Shown piece by piece: positions 42,564-49,885 of a stretch of 64,000 bases of DNA. Origin of the DNA: a virus; IMG/VR virus record IMGVR_UViG_3300010430_000018, positions 18,421-82,420 of that record, one strand, 5' to 3'. The position numbers and the translations under genes were made by a program. How positions within the stretch are numbered: position 1 is the first letter of the stretch; every line of letters starts with the position of its first letter. The notes beneath the pieces are model-generated. The model was not told the origin of the DNA, did not search any database, and was given only the letters and a program-made list of their open reading frames with translations.

Positions 42564-42703
42564 TGTGTTGTTTTTTTAATGTATTCTTGTTTATTTTCTG
42601 CTTCATACCACTCATCTAAATGTTTATCAAAATGCCATCTATAATCTAAACCTGAACAAAAGGTTTCAGAACATCTACTACATTTAATGATTGGTTTACA
42701 CAT
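42551..42703 (-). CDS. 50-residue zinc-finger peptide
   Basis: M-C-K-P-I-I-K-C-S-R-C-S-E-T-F-C with His24 and His29 downstream: cysteines at 2, 8, 11 and 16 and a spaced His pair give the look of a C2H2 or CxxC-type finger. The start follows the helicase stop directly (one base shared) and the stop overlaps the next gene. Function unknown; nucleic acid or protein binding is plausible. Confidence 0.55.
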   Translation of the reverse strand: MCKPIIKCSRCSETFCSGLDYRWHFDKHLDEWYEAENKQEYIKKTTQWEK

Positions 42704-43821
42704 TACTTTTTTAATGGATTATAATATAAAACTTTAGATTGATCAAAATCTTGAATTGCATTATTTACCCATGTTTCATCTTGTGTATTCTTGTAACACA
42801 GTATATGACATGTTGCTGTCTCAGTTGGATTAAGTCTTAATAATCTACCAATTCTTTGTGCAGTCTTACGTTCATTACCATATGCATGCATAATAATACC
42901 TGCTTTAAGCTTAGGAATTGTAACACCTTCTGATAATTGTAACACGCATGATAGTTTATCAATCCTGCCATCAGAGAACAACTCAAGGTTTTCCTCTGAT
43001 TTTGGATTTTTAGAATGATAACTATGTTTACATATTCTGTCTGCTTGTTTTTGAGTATTAGCAAATATAATACACTTTGTATTTATATTTTTTATTATAC
43101 TCTTAACATAGCTCTCTTTACTTGTATAATCCATTATAGCACGCATTCTCATAATTCTACCAAATTGAATTTGCTTAGATGTTTCTGCGTCTTGTAATCT
43201 GGATGTTGCATAGTTATAATCCTTTCTTTCAGATGTATACCAAAAACCACCTTTTTTATTTTTTTTCTTTAATGTAGGTAATTTTGATAGTTCTAACTCA
43301 TGAATGATTATTTTGTAATCATTTAATATGTTTGAGTCAGTTGCATCATCTACTTCAAATGTATATTTGATTGGACAATACTTCTGAACAAGTTTTCCTT
43401 TTTCAGATTCTTTATCTCTAGGTGGTGTACCAGTTAATCCTAATATTTTACCTTTGAATTGAGATAAAAAAGCTTCATGTGATTCTTTTAAACTATGCCA
43501 CTCATCTAAATAAACTATATCATAATCATTTGGATTTTGTTTATTAAGTGATAAGTAAGTTGTAAAAGTAATATGATCTTCAAGAATATTATTATTCATT
43601 TTATCTAATTCATCATACCAAGACTTCATTACAGACTTTTTTGGTACGGCTACTAATACTTTTATAAATGGATTAAAGTTTGCTAATAAGTGTTGTATAG
43701 CAATTCTTGTTTTGCCTACACCCATAGATATACCTAAGCCACATCTTCTATGTTGTGATGCTATTGTCAATGCATCCGCTTGTACTATGTCCCTATGACT
43801 AATTTCCATACTTGATGCCAT
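42703..43821 (-). CDS. Superfamily 2 DNA helicase
   Basis: 372 residues from the ATG at 43821, preferred over an upstream Met with a different leader. Motif I G-I-S-M-G-V-G-K-T-R (Lys37), motif II L-D-E-W-H, motif III G-L-T-G-T-P-P, and motif VI Q-R-I-G-R-L-L-R. Both RecA folds are present, but the protein is compact and lacks extra domains. This is the SF2 type that remodels forks and recombination intermediates (UvsW-like role inferred). It follows a membrane peptide and an HNH gene. Confidence 0.85.
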   Translation of the reverse strand: MASSMEISHRDIVQADALTIASQHRRCGLGISMGVGKTRIAIQHLLANFNPFIKVLVAVPKKSVMKSWYDELDKMNNNILEDHITFTTYLSLNKQNPNDYDIVYLDEWHSLKESHEAFLSQFKGKILGLTGTPPRDKESEKGKLVQKYCPIKYTFEVDDATDSNILNDYKIIIHELELSKLPTLKKKNKKGGFWYTSERKDYNYATSRLQDAETSKQIQFGRIMRMRAIMDYTSKESYVKSIIKNINTKCIIFANTQKQADRICKHSYHSKNPKSEENLELFSDGRIDKLSCVLQLSEGVTIPKLKAGIIMHAYGNERKTAQRIGRLLRLNPTETATCHILCYKNTQDETWVNNAIQDFDQSKVLYYNPLKK

Positions 43822-43895
43822 AATAATATTGTTATTGATGCTATAACGCACCACGTTATCATTTTAATTAATCTATTTTTTTCCCATTCATCCAT
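43785..43895 (-). CDS. 36-residue membrane peptide overlapping the helicase start
   Basis: Starts two bases after the upstream stop and runs 37 bases into the helicase gene in another frame. M-D-E-W-E-K-N-R-L-I-K-M is followed by I-T-W-C-V-I-A-S-I-T-I-L-L-W, one membrane helix. Size and overlap make it tentative. Confidence 0.4.
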   Translation of the reverse strand: MDEWEKNRLIKMITWCVIASITILLWHQVWKLVIGT

Positions 43896-43897
43896 AA

Positions 43898-44086
43898 CTA
43901 AAAATTTAATAAAAATAATCTACGTTGATATTTTCTTATTAGTAATGTATTATTTTTGATGCTTCTATTATGACCTTTATCTTTAAAGTCTTCCATTGAT
44001 GCTTCAAATGTTTTATTTAATGTATCATATTTTAAATTATATAGATACTTTCTTACGTATTGAATATGTTTTTTCTTTCTTCTCAT
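43898..44086 (-). CDS. 62-residue basic protein
   Basis: M-R-R-K-K-K-H-I-Q-Y-V-R-K-Y-L-Y-N-L and a basic C-terminus (R-K-Y-Q-R-R-L-F). It lies between the HNH gene and the membrane peptide with gaps of 2-4 bases. High positive charge suggests nucleic acid contact. No family is recognised. Confidence 0.5.
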   Translation of the reverse strand: MRRKKKHIQYVRKYLYNLKYDTLNKTFEASMEDFKDKGHNRSIKNNTLLIRKYQRRLFLLNF

Positions 44087-44090
44087 AATT

Positions 44091-44333
44091 TTAGTGTCTT
44101 GATTGTGAAAATCCTAACTCATAAGCTTCTTGTGGGTGTGTTTCTATCCATGTGTGACAGTTTCTACAAACTGGTAACCATGTAGATTCATCAAGATGAT
44201 ATTCTCCACGTCCTTTCTTATGATGAACTTCTGTAGCATGCAAAGAACACTTATGGATCTTTGCATGACAGATGTTGTGGTCAGATAAATACTTTCTACG
44301 CTGTTTAGAATAGGCAGTATTTATTTTAGCCAT
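44091..44333 (-). CDS. HNH endonuclease
   Basis: 80 residues from the ATG at 44333, one base after the upstream stop. Cys22 and Cys29 with Cys56 and Cys59 form the structural zinc pair. E-V-H-H-K-K-G-R at 35-42 and L-P-V-C-R-N-C-H at 53-60 supply the H-N-H catalytic residues (His37/38, Asn58, His60). It is a free-standing HNH of the size used by phages for nicking or packaging. It is far from TerL, so a recombination, host-DNA or homing role is possible. Confidence 0.8.
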   Translation of the reverse strand: MAKINTAYSKQRRKYLSDHNICHAKIHKCSLHATEVHHKKGRGEYHLDESTWLPVCRNCHTWIETHPQEAYELGFSQSRH

Positions 44334-44334
44334 T

Positions 44335-44877
44335 TTACTTGATACTTTTTTGATGCTCATTTGGACTTAATGTAAAATAATTTTTAGGTAATAAACCTAT
44401 AGATAAAAATTTAAGAACTACATCTTCATAGGTTATACCTAAATCTTTAAATGTAAATGTATTTTTAAAGTCATCTAATATTTCATCAGCAGGTATACTT
44501 ACTATATACTGTGCTGTAGGAGAACTTTTAAAAGTTTTACTAAGATAAGCATTTACTTTTTTATTACAAAGAGTTTGTTTCCAAGCATTTATCTCTCTTT
44601 GTCCTCTTCTCCATACTTTACTTATACGTCTTTTTTTATCCCAATGAAGCTTTTTAACTTCTTCAGGTTTATAAACTTTTAAACCGTGGAGTACACGTTT
44701 AAACAAAAAATGTTGATAAGGATTAAGTTTATTGTATTGAAATGAGTTTATTATTGATGGAGGATGCAATTGATACTCCGTTAATAAGCCTAAATATTGA
44801 TACCTTTCTATGCGTTTGCTTAGTTTTATCTGATCTTTATTAAGTTTTAGTTTTGATATTTGTTCTTGAGATAGCAT
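44335..44877 (-). CDS. 180-residue basic protein of unknown function
   Basis: A Lys/Leu-rich N-terminus (S-K-L-K-L-N-K-D-Q-I-K-L-S-K-R-I-E-R) is followed by a basic middle (K-K-L-H-W-D-K-K-R-R-I-S-K-V-W-R-R-G-Q) and an acidic segment near 130-150. It probably contacts nucleic acid. It is one base from the HNH gene. No family is recognised. Confidence 0.55.
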   Translation of the reverse strand: MLSQEQISKLKLNKDQIKLSKRIERYQYLGLLTEYQLHPPSIINSFQYNKLNPYQHFLFKRVLHGLKVYKPEEVKKLHWDKKRRISKVWRRGQREINAWKQTLCNKKVNAYLSKTFKSSPTAQYIVSIPADEILDDFKNTFTFKDLGITYEDVVLKFLSIGLLPKNYFTLSPNEHQKSIK

Positions 44878-44926
44878 ACATGTTTATTTAATGATTAAGT
44901 AATTAAGTGATATATATAAATGTCCA

Positions 44927-44962
44927 GGAGTAGCTTGTGGCAACGATTCCACTTACTACTCC
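44927..44962. other. Imperfect hairpin downstream of the 191-residue gene
   Basis: GGAGTAG and GTGG on one side pair with CCAC and CTACTCC on the other, with a 3/3 internal loop and an 8-base apical loop. It lies between two minus-strand genes with no T-run, so it may be a processing or stability element and not a terminator. Confidence 0.5.
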
Positions 44963-44987
44963 CTTTCATTTCTTAGAAAACTAACGT

Positions 44988-45563
44988 TTATAGTTCAAAT
45001 GTTTCTTCTTCAAGAACATCTTCTGTTTCTTCTACTTCACTTACTACTTCTTCATCTACTACTTCTTGATCATTTGCATCATCATCTCCTTCTAAACCAA
45101 ATGCTTCAGCGGGAGTTACTGTAGTTTTAACTGCATTAGTATTCATACCATTGGCTTCACGGATTGCATCTCCATTAGTATGAGCAATTAATACATCCTC
45201 AGCTGTAGCATCAGCTACAAAGAATGTTTTCCTATAAATAGGTTCACCTTCTACTGCACAGATAATTCCTGTTTCTCCAGCCATTTTTAGATCTCTATCT
45301 GGATCATTGTTACTAAATGGTGTAAGAGATTCTTTTACAATTATCTTACCAGTAAGCGGTGTGTTAACGTTTAGTTGTAAATTCTGTAAATCATCCATTT
45401 TACCATGTAATAATGTTGATCTATTTGAACTTTTAACCCATCCGGTATTTCCAAAAACTACTCTTTGTTGTTCTAATCTAATGTGACCGAATTCTGCGTT
45501 TTTACTTGATTGACGGATGATATTACCCATATCATCAGCCACAATGTTGACTTTGTTTTGCAT
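44988..45563 (-). CDS. 191-residue protein with long acidic tail
   Basis: M-Q-N-K-V-N-I-V-A-D-D-M-G-N-I-I-R-Q-S-S. The body is beta-rich, and the C-terminal ~45 residues are almost all Glu/Asp/Val (E-E-V-V-S-E-V-E-E-T-E-D). Acidic tails of this kind occur in ssDNA-binding proteins and DNA mimics. It is flanked by AT-rich leader and a hairpin, suggesting it is well expressed. No family is recognised. Confidence 0.5.
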   Translation of the reverse strand: MQNKVNIVADDMGNIIRQSSKNAEFGHIRLEQQRVVFGNTGWVKSSNRSTLLHGKMDDLQNLQLNVNTPLTGKIIVKESLTPFSNNDPDRDLKMAGETGIICAVEGEPIYRKTFFVADATAEDVLIAHTNGDAIREANGMNTNAVKTTVTPAEAFGLEGDDDANDQEVVDEEVVSEVEETEDVLEEETFEL

Positions 45564-45605
45564 TTTTAATAAAATTTAGTGAATTAATAAATAATTGAGT
45601 GATGA

Positions 45606-45869
45606 TTAACTATCATCAGAGTGAAAATACGGGTCATCTAGTTTTTCATAAGCATCAATTTCATCTAATCTTGGTTCATTCTCTTGAATAAACTCTTCCT
45701 GTATCTCAGGAGGTAATGATTTTGAAAAGCTATTGTAAAACGGGTTACCCACTTCCTTTGTATATGCTGAGCTAAGGCCATTAAGATCTTTATACTCATC
45801 ATCTGTTAATGATAAGTATTGTTCTAATGAGCACTCTATTATGCGTCCATTTGGAAGTTGTATAATCAT
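45606..45869 (-). CDS. 87-residue acidic small protein
   Basis: M-I-I-Q-L-P-N-G-R-I-I-E-C-S-L-E-Q-Y-L-S-L-T-D-D opens with a beta hairpin and helix. The C-terminus is acidic (D-E-I-D-A-Y-E-K-L-D-D). It has an AT-rich gap on either side (45564-45605 and 45870-45979, no gene seen). No family is recognised. Confidence 0.55.
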   Translation of the reverse strand: MIIQLPNGRIIECSLEQYLSLTDDEYKDLNGLSSAYTKEVGNPFYNSFSKSLPPEIQEEFIQENEPRLDEIDAYEKLDDPYFHSDDS

Positions 45870-45979
45870 CTTTTTATTAATATTTTATAAAGATAACTAT
45901 TTACTTCTATTGACTCACATAATATAATATATATTAAACTCAGATTATAAAATAAAAAGCATTAATATAGCTAACGGTG

Positions 45980-46231
45980 TTATTTAATTATTAGCTTTCT
46001 ACCAATTCTTTTTACGTATTTATATGTTTTAAGCTCTTTTATCCATCTGTCTATGCTTGATTGACTTGAGCCAGTGTCATCAGCTAATGTACTTATTGAT
46101 GGAAAACATGTTCTGTTTTTATTTGCATAGCAACATAACACGCTATATAATGTTTTAGCACCAATTGATAAATTAGGATCTGTTATTACCTCACGGTTTA
46201 CTATACCAAATCTATTTTTCTTTGTATACAT
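45980..46231 (-). CDS. Winged-helix/HTH_36-type DNA-binding protein
   Basis: 83 residues. L-S-I-G-A-K-T-L-Y-S-V-L-C-C-Y-A-N-K-N-R-T-C is followed by F-P-S-I-S-T-L-A-D-D-T-G-S-S-Q-S-S-I-D-R-W-I. This is the HTH_36 pattern of replication initiators and phage regulators (C-x-P-S-x-x-x-L-A, then recognition helix). It likely binds DNA as a regulator of neighbouring early genes; target unknown. Confidence 0.7.
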   Translation of the reverse strand: MYTKKNRFGIVNREVITDPNLSIGAKTLYSVLCCYANKNRTCFPSISTLADDTGSSQSSIDRWIKELKTYKYVKRIGRKLIIK

Positions 46232-46403
46232 GATCTTTTAATAATCTTAAAAGAGCCATATTATCATCTTTTTCTTTTGCTAACTCAATATCATTAAGTT
46301 TATACATTTCATTCATTGTATAACCAAATGTAGAATTAATTGACTCTTTCTTTTTCCATTGGTTATAGTGTGATCTGATCAGTTCCATTGATAATTTTGG
46401 CAT
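46212..46403 (-). CDS. 63-residue helical protein
   Basis: M-P-K-L-S-M-E-L-I-R-S-H-Y-N-Q-W-K-K-K-E. It overlaps the preceding gene by 41 bases and the HTH gene by 20; Met6 at 46388 would shorten the first overlap. Mostly helical and charged. No family is recognised. Confidence 0.45.
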   Translation of the reverse strand: MPKLSMELIRSHYNQWKKKESINSTFGYTMNEMYKLNDIELAKEKDDNMALLRLLKDHVYKEK

Positions 46404-46914
46404 CTTTTTTATTTTTTAATTGGTTTTCCATTGATTTAACTAATTTATTTAGCTCTCTTGTTTTTAATTTTTTTAATTCAAAAGGACTAGTAGTATCTTC
46501 AATGAATGCAAGGTTACGGTTTTCATCATGATATAGATATTCTATCTTTAACTGACTATATAAAGGATTATACTTATTGTTTGTTGACCAGCTATTATCT
46601 GATATTACTTTTGCATAAACCATATTATCTTCAGGTAGTAAATCCATATCTTTCAGTATATCTTTTTCATATTTACTGCCTTCATGATAACTTGGTGGCC
46701 TTACTTTTACTAAATCATTAGGATATACTAATTCATAATGTTCTTTAGTTAACATAAGTTCTACTACATTTTCTAAAGTACTATCAGACATATTATTAAG
46801 TATAATATTTTTGATATGATCAAAGTTTAAAGGTTCTTGTACACCTTTATTTGATAATATAGTTGATACAATGTTCATTAAGCTTTCTTTTCTAATGCTT
46901 AGTGTATTTGACAT
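46363..46914 (-). CDS. 183-residue protein of unknown function
   Basis: M-S-N-T-L-S-I-R-K-E-S-L-M-N-I-V-S-T-I-L, helical N-terminal half, beta-rich middle with an acidic Asp/Glu loop, basic helical end (L-K-K-L-K-T-R-E-L-N-K-L-V-K). It is the first gene of a small operon that includes the HTH protein and stands downstream of a hairpin-rich intergenic segment. No family is recognised. Confidence 0.5.
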   Translation of the reverse strand: MSNTLSIRKESLMNIVSTILSNKGVQEPLNFDHIKNIILNNMSDSTLENVVELMLTKEHYELVYPNDLVKVRPPSYHEGSKYEKDILKDMDLLPEDNMVYAKVISDNSWSTNNKYNPLYSQLKIEYLYHDENRNLAFIEDTTSPFELKKLKTRELNKLVKSMENQLKNKKDAKIINGTDQITL

Positions 46915-46939
46915 ATTTTTTAATTTTTTAGTTATAAAT

Positions 46940-47095
46940 AATTAGACAGTCCCTTCCTAACAAGTATGAGAAAAGAAAGGGTGTCTGTCTAATTGATGGT
47001 CCACTTAACCATTAATCAATCTTTTTGGACCTATTGTAGTACTTTTATTATATGATATATAATTACTGGTACTGTTAGTACGTTACACGTAACGT
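46940..47095. other. Hairpin-rich intergenic segment
   Basis: Four dyads lie in 156 bases. AATTAGACAG (46940-46949) pairs perfectly with CTGTCTAATT (46985-46994), with an inner CCCTT/AAGGG. GGTCCA (46998-47003) pairs with TGGACC (47026-47031). GTACT/AGTAC (47069-47081) and ACGTTAC/GTAACGT (47080-47095) overlap each other. It separates the exported DUF4846 gene from the 183-residue gene on the minus strand. It could be a terminator array, an attenuator or a small RNA. Confidence 0.55.
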
Positions 47096-47096
47096 T

Positions 47097-47945
47097 TTAT
47101 AATATAAATCTACGTAAATCTGATGGTTCAAATGTATATTCTGGTGTATTGATATAATTCATATCATCCATAGAATACCAAACATCTAAAGTCAGTGGAT
47201 TTAATAATATGTGTTGTTCTTGTGCTGGCATATAACTTTGAGCTAACATATATATTTTATGTCCTGCTTTATTTACTGCCATATCTACTACGGTAATAGC
47301 ATGTCCTGGAAATCCTCCAGTTACAAACACATCACCCGGTTGCATATCCCAATAACTTACTGATTCAGTATCATACTGTTCTATTGAATATGTTCCGGCA
47401 TAACTCCATACAAGATCCAACCATTTTCTAAATGTTTTACAATTATCTTTACGGCTTTTACCTTGTTTAGTTACTATATCACGACCAGCATTAATTGGTG
47501 TTGGATTAGCTCCCTTAAGATAATCTATATAAGAAGTTCTATAACCATTTGTAAATGTAAATTGTAATCTATCTAAGAAACCGCTTGAATAGTTATACGA
47601 TGCTCTAAGATATATAGCTGCATCAGCACAGTGATGTAAATCTCTTGTGCCTATTTCATAATCAAATACTGCTGCATAAATAAAATTATTATGCTTAATG
47701 TTTCCATTATAATATTCAACTTCTGATTTCTCTTTTAATGGGTGAGCTATCAACCATTCAGAGTATGCATCCATATTGTTTCTTTCATAGCCACCTGGTA
47801 CTGTAAATACAGATGAGATTGACTCATGATTCATTTTTTTTCCTTTGTATGTGCTTTGTGCACTTACTCCAAGTACAAATAATAACATTGCTAATACTAT
47901 CAATTGTAATTTTAATACGTTTTTACTATACTTTATATCTTTCAT
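47097..47945 (-). CDS. Exported DUF4846-type protein
   Basis: 282 residues with a signal sequence (hydrophobic 13-28, cleavage near V-S-A-Q at 27-30). The mature protein carries the DUF4846 pattern of Bacteroidota: H-H-C-A-D-A at 104-109, F-T-N-G-Y at 131-135, S-Y-A-G-T-Y-S at 181-187, P-G-D-V-F-V-T-G-G-F-P-G-H-A at 203-216, and L-A-Q-S-Y-M-P-A-Q at 234-242. Cys106 and His215 are positioned like a papain/NlpC-type pair, so it may hydrolyse envelope peptides or amides. The activity is inferred; the family has no established function that I know of. A phage copy of a host-type envelope protein is unusual. Confidence 0.75.
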   Translation of the reverse strand: MKDIKYSKNVLKLQLIVLAMLLFVLGVSAQSTYKGKKMNHESISSVFTVPGGYERNNMDAYSEWLIAHPLKEKSEVEYYNGNIKHNNFIYAAVFDYEIGTRDLHHCADAAIYLRASYNYSSGFLDRLQFTFTNGYRTSYIDYLKGANPTPINAGRDIVTKQGKSRKDNCKTFRKWLDLVWSYAGTYSIEQYDTESVSYWDMQPGDVFVTGGFPGHAITVVDMAVNKAGHKIYMLAQSYMPAQEQHILLNPLTLDVWYSMDDMNYINTPEYTFEPSDLRRFIL

Positions 47946-47961
47946 AATTAAGTGGTGTTAT

Positions 47962-47994
47962 ATAGGAACCTCACTTTTTATGTAAGGTTCCTAT
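47962..47994 (-). promoter_or_regulatory. 10-bp-stem hairpin in the leader of the DUF4846 gene
   Basis: ATAGGAACCT and AGGTTCCTAT form a perfect 10-bp stem around a 13-base loop, ending 16 bases before the start codon. There is no T-run on the minus strand. It may shield the start region or stabilise the transcript. Confidence 0.55.
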
Positions 47995-48003
47995 TATTAA
48001 TAT

Positions 48004-48318
48004 TTATTTTTTCCATTTTACTTCTATTGTAGTAAATGGTAATACTATCATCAAAGAAGTTTTTTGCCAAGCTACTCCTAATCCAATTATTGATTCAAAT
48101 CTTGCATCTATTTTAGGTAATAATATCACCTTATCCATAAATACAGTAAAAAATACTGCATTTAAAATACAAAATATTGACATTGATACTATAATAATGG
48201 TTACAGGCATATATCCTGATCCATATTCATTAAAATATAATGCTGAACTAACTATACCAAGTATTGGTACAATTACTACGTACAATAGTTTAATGAATTT
48301 TTTGACTAAGTGTTTCAT
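48004..48318 (-). CDS. Two-helix membrane protein
   Basis: 104 residues. Hydrophobic helices at about 9-27 (L-L-Y-V-V-I-V-P-I-L-G-I-V) and 36-62 (V-T-I-I-I-V-S-M-S-I-F-C-I-L). A basic N-terminus and a W-K-K end place both ends inside. It is grouped with two lipoproteins and the DUF4846 gene; together they look like an envelope-directed cassette (superinfection exclusion or lysis timing). No family is recognised. Confidence 0.6.
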   Translation of the reverse strand: MKHLVKKFIKLLYVVIVPILGIVSSALYFNEYGSGYMPVTIIIVSMSIFCILNAVFFTVFMDKVILLPKIDARFESIIGLGVAWQKTSLMIVLPFTTIEVKWKK

Positions 48319-48331
48319 CTTGTTTAAAATT

Positions 48332-48802
48332 TTAGTTAATAATATTTACTTCATCTCCTGCATCTATGAACATATTTATGTCATATGGTATTAAGAACTT
48401 ATTCCAAGTATTATCTACTTGATATGTTGTTCTTTGTTGATTAGTAGCATATTGTAATGTTGATATAACAAACGCATCAGCAAAGCTGTTGAGTGTATTA
48501 GCGTCACCATCATAATATGTACTTGCATAATTCATAAATTCTTCTCCTGTAACCGGCATATTAAACGATGTAGCATATACTACAAAATTTGACCAAGCTA
48601 CTATAAGTTTATCTTCTGCAGATACACCATTATCTTCTGACTTATACAACATATATAAATATCTTGTAGTGTCTGTTGTTGGTGCATATACTTGAGAGAA
48701 TAACTTATATTCATCTGGATTACTTTGTACCTCCATTAGAGGCTCCTGTTCACAACTCATAAATGATATTGCAAACAGGAATATTACTAATGATCTTAAC
48801 AT
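48332..48802 (-). CDS. Lipoprotein, 156 residues
   Basis: The start at 48802 is fixed by the overlap with the upstream small lipoprotein stop and gives a classic lipoprotein signal: M-L-R-S-L-V-I-F-L-F-A-I-S-F-M-S-C with the lipobox F-M-S-C at 14-17. After Cys17 come E-Q-E-P (acidic, as in Bacteroidota surface lipoproteins), then Tyr/Asn-rich helical sequence. Likely outer membrane. Function unknown. Confidence 0.65.
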   Translation of the reverse strand: MLRSLVIFLFAISFMSCEQEPLMEVQSNPDEYKLFSQVYAPTTDTTRYLYMLYKSEDNGVSAEDKLIVAWSNFVVYATSFNMPVTGEEFMNYASTYYDGDANTLNSFADAFVISTLQYATNQQRTTYQVDNTWNKFLIPYDINMFIDAGDEVNIIN

Positions 48803-48957
48803 CTTGTATATTTTTGTTTCTTTGCGTTCCAACATTTCTTTTGGTACATAGATTTTTTATACTTTGACGATTTACAGCTTCTGGTTGAACCACAAGACTG
48901 TAATAGTGGTGCTCCTATAAACATAAAGAGCATTAAATAAATGATTTTCTTTTTCAT
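48796..48957 (-). CDS. Small lipoprotein, 53 residues
   Basis: M-K-K-K-I-I-Y-L-M-L-F-M-F-I-G-A-P-L-L-Q-S-C-G is a lipoprotein signal with lipobox L-Q-S-C (Cys22). The mature part is short, basic and contains three more cysteines. Its stop overlaps the start of the next lipoprotein by 7 bases, so the two are translated together, like spanin or immunity pairs. Function unknown. Confidence 0.6.
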   Translation of the reverse strand: MKKKIIYLMLFMFIGAPLLQSCGSTRSCKSSKYKKSMYQKKCWNAKKQKYTRC

Positions 48958-48969
48958 AATTAAGTGGAT

Positions 48970-49254
48970 TTAGTTGTAACTGTTTGCATACGCAAGAAAG
49001 TCCATTGTATGTTGTTCAGTCACTGTTATTAATTGATTTTGTTTTGCTACGAACCTAAGCTCCGGGTTATTCTCTAATTCTATTAAGAGATCTACTAACG
49101 ATGGAGAACCTAACTGTTCACGTTTTACACGACTATGATCCATATCTCCTGTAAAGAAGTTAACGAATAAGTCTTGTTCTCTGCTATATAAGACAATGCC
49201 TATAGCATTACCCCATGTAACGAATTGTTCTGGATTATTTACTTTGATTTTCAT
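48970..49254 (-). CDS. 94-residue protein of unknown function
   Basis: M-K-I-K-V-N-N-P-E-Q-F-V-T-W-G-N-A-I-G-I-V, alternating beta and helix; no signal peptide. First gene of the minus-strand operon downstream of the large intergenic region, so probably an early gene expressed from a promoter in 49255-49330. No family is recognised. Confidence 0.5.
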   Translation of the reverse strand: MKIKVNNPEQFVTWGNAIGIVLYSREQDLFVNFFTGDMDHSRVKREQLGSPSLVDLLIELENNPELRFVAKQNQLITVTEQHTMDFLAYANSYN

Positions 49255-49326
49255 ACTTGTTTTATTAAATGATTATTTGCAATATTGCGGGTACTATGCC
49301 TATTATCCTATAGAGGAAGAGACAAA

Positions 49327-49391
49327 CTAACACTAATAACTAGAGTGCTTATCCTATTTTCAAAGCCTTTCTCTAGTTATACTTGTGTTAG
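49327..49391. other. Long two-segment inverted repeat
   Basis: CTAACAC and ATAACTAGAG on the left pair with CTCTAGTTAT and GTGTTAG on the right: 17 paired bases with a 2/4 internal loop and a 25-base apical loop. It stands upstream of the 94-residue minus-strand gene. It can fold on either strand. Confidence 0.65.
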
Positions 49392-49573
49392 CTATATATA
49401 TAATTATACGTACCTTTAGTTTTTTAGTGGTGGTAATAAGTGGGTTTTTGTGGGTTATAAGACCTCACCTTTAGTGTGACACACACATATTTTATTATTT
49501 TACCACAATAATTGGTAACAATAGTACAATATATGGCTGGGGAGCAGAAGAAATAAAGAATAAGAGCAGATAG

Positions 49574-49606
49574 TAGTTAGTAACTGTATATATTAGTTAG
49601 TAACTG
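49574..49606. repeat. Two 13-bp palindrome-containing direct repeats, 20-base period
   Basis: TAGTTAGTAACTG occurs at 49574-49586 and again at 49594-49606. Each copy contains the dyad AGTTA-G-TAACT. A period of 20 bases is close to two helical turns, so protein dimers would bind on one face, as at iterons or operators. Confidence 0.65.
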
Positions 49607-49767
49607 CAATGTATTGTTAGTATAAAAAGAATAGTAGTCAATCCCCGCTCTTCATTTGACTTTAATACTAATTTTACGGACATTATAATGCTGTCCTAAA
49701 AGTATCAGGCATAGAGTGCACTTCTATGTTTATACTATTCTTGTTATGCTCTGTTCTTAGATAAAAA

Positions 49768-49847
49768 AATTGACACTCGTTGGTTATCCTTAGCCTGATG
49801 TCCATTGAGTATGTAGGCATTATCCCACAAGGCAAACTGTGTCAATT
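49768..49847. other. 80-base inverted-repeat element (possible structured RNA)
   Basis: AATTGACAC (49768-49776) pairs perfectly with GTGTCAATT (49839-49847). Inside, GCCT/AGGC and ATCC/GGAT segments offer further pairing, and GCCTGAT also pairs with ATCAGGC at 49704. It lies just downstream of the 109-residue gene on the minus strand, after its terminator-like hairpin. Confidence 0.45.
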
Positions 49848-49852
49848 AATTA

Positions 49853-49876
49853 AAGGAGTGCTGTTACACACTCCTT
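49853..49876 (-). terminator. Hairpin after the 109-residue gene
   Basis: AAGGAGTG, 8-base loop, CACTCCTT: a perfect 8-bp stem 10 bases after the stop codon. On the minus strand it is followed by TTAATTAATT. The T-run is short, so termination may be partial. Confidence 0.6.
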
Positions 49877-49885
49877 GTTCTTAGA

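Larger units (their letters stand above)
49255..49885. other. Gene-free 630-base region rich in dyads (candidate origin/control region)
   Basis: No convincing reading frame occurs on either strand. The stretch contains a long two-part hairpin (49327-49391), two palindromic direct repeats 20 bases apart (49574-49606), AGTCAA/TTGACT (49636-49661), GGACA/TGTCC (49678-49696), a near-palindrome around GTGCAC (49711-49727), ATCAGGC/GCCTGAT (49704-49799), AATTGACAC/GTGTCAATT (49768-49847) and a terminator-like hairpin (49853-49876). The density of dyads and repeats fits an origin, a regulatory RNA region, or both. Confidence 0.6.
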
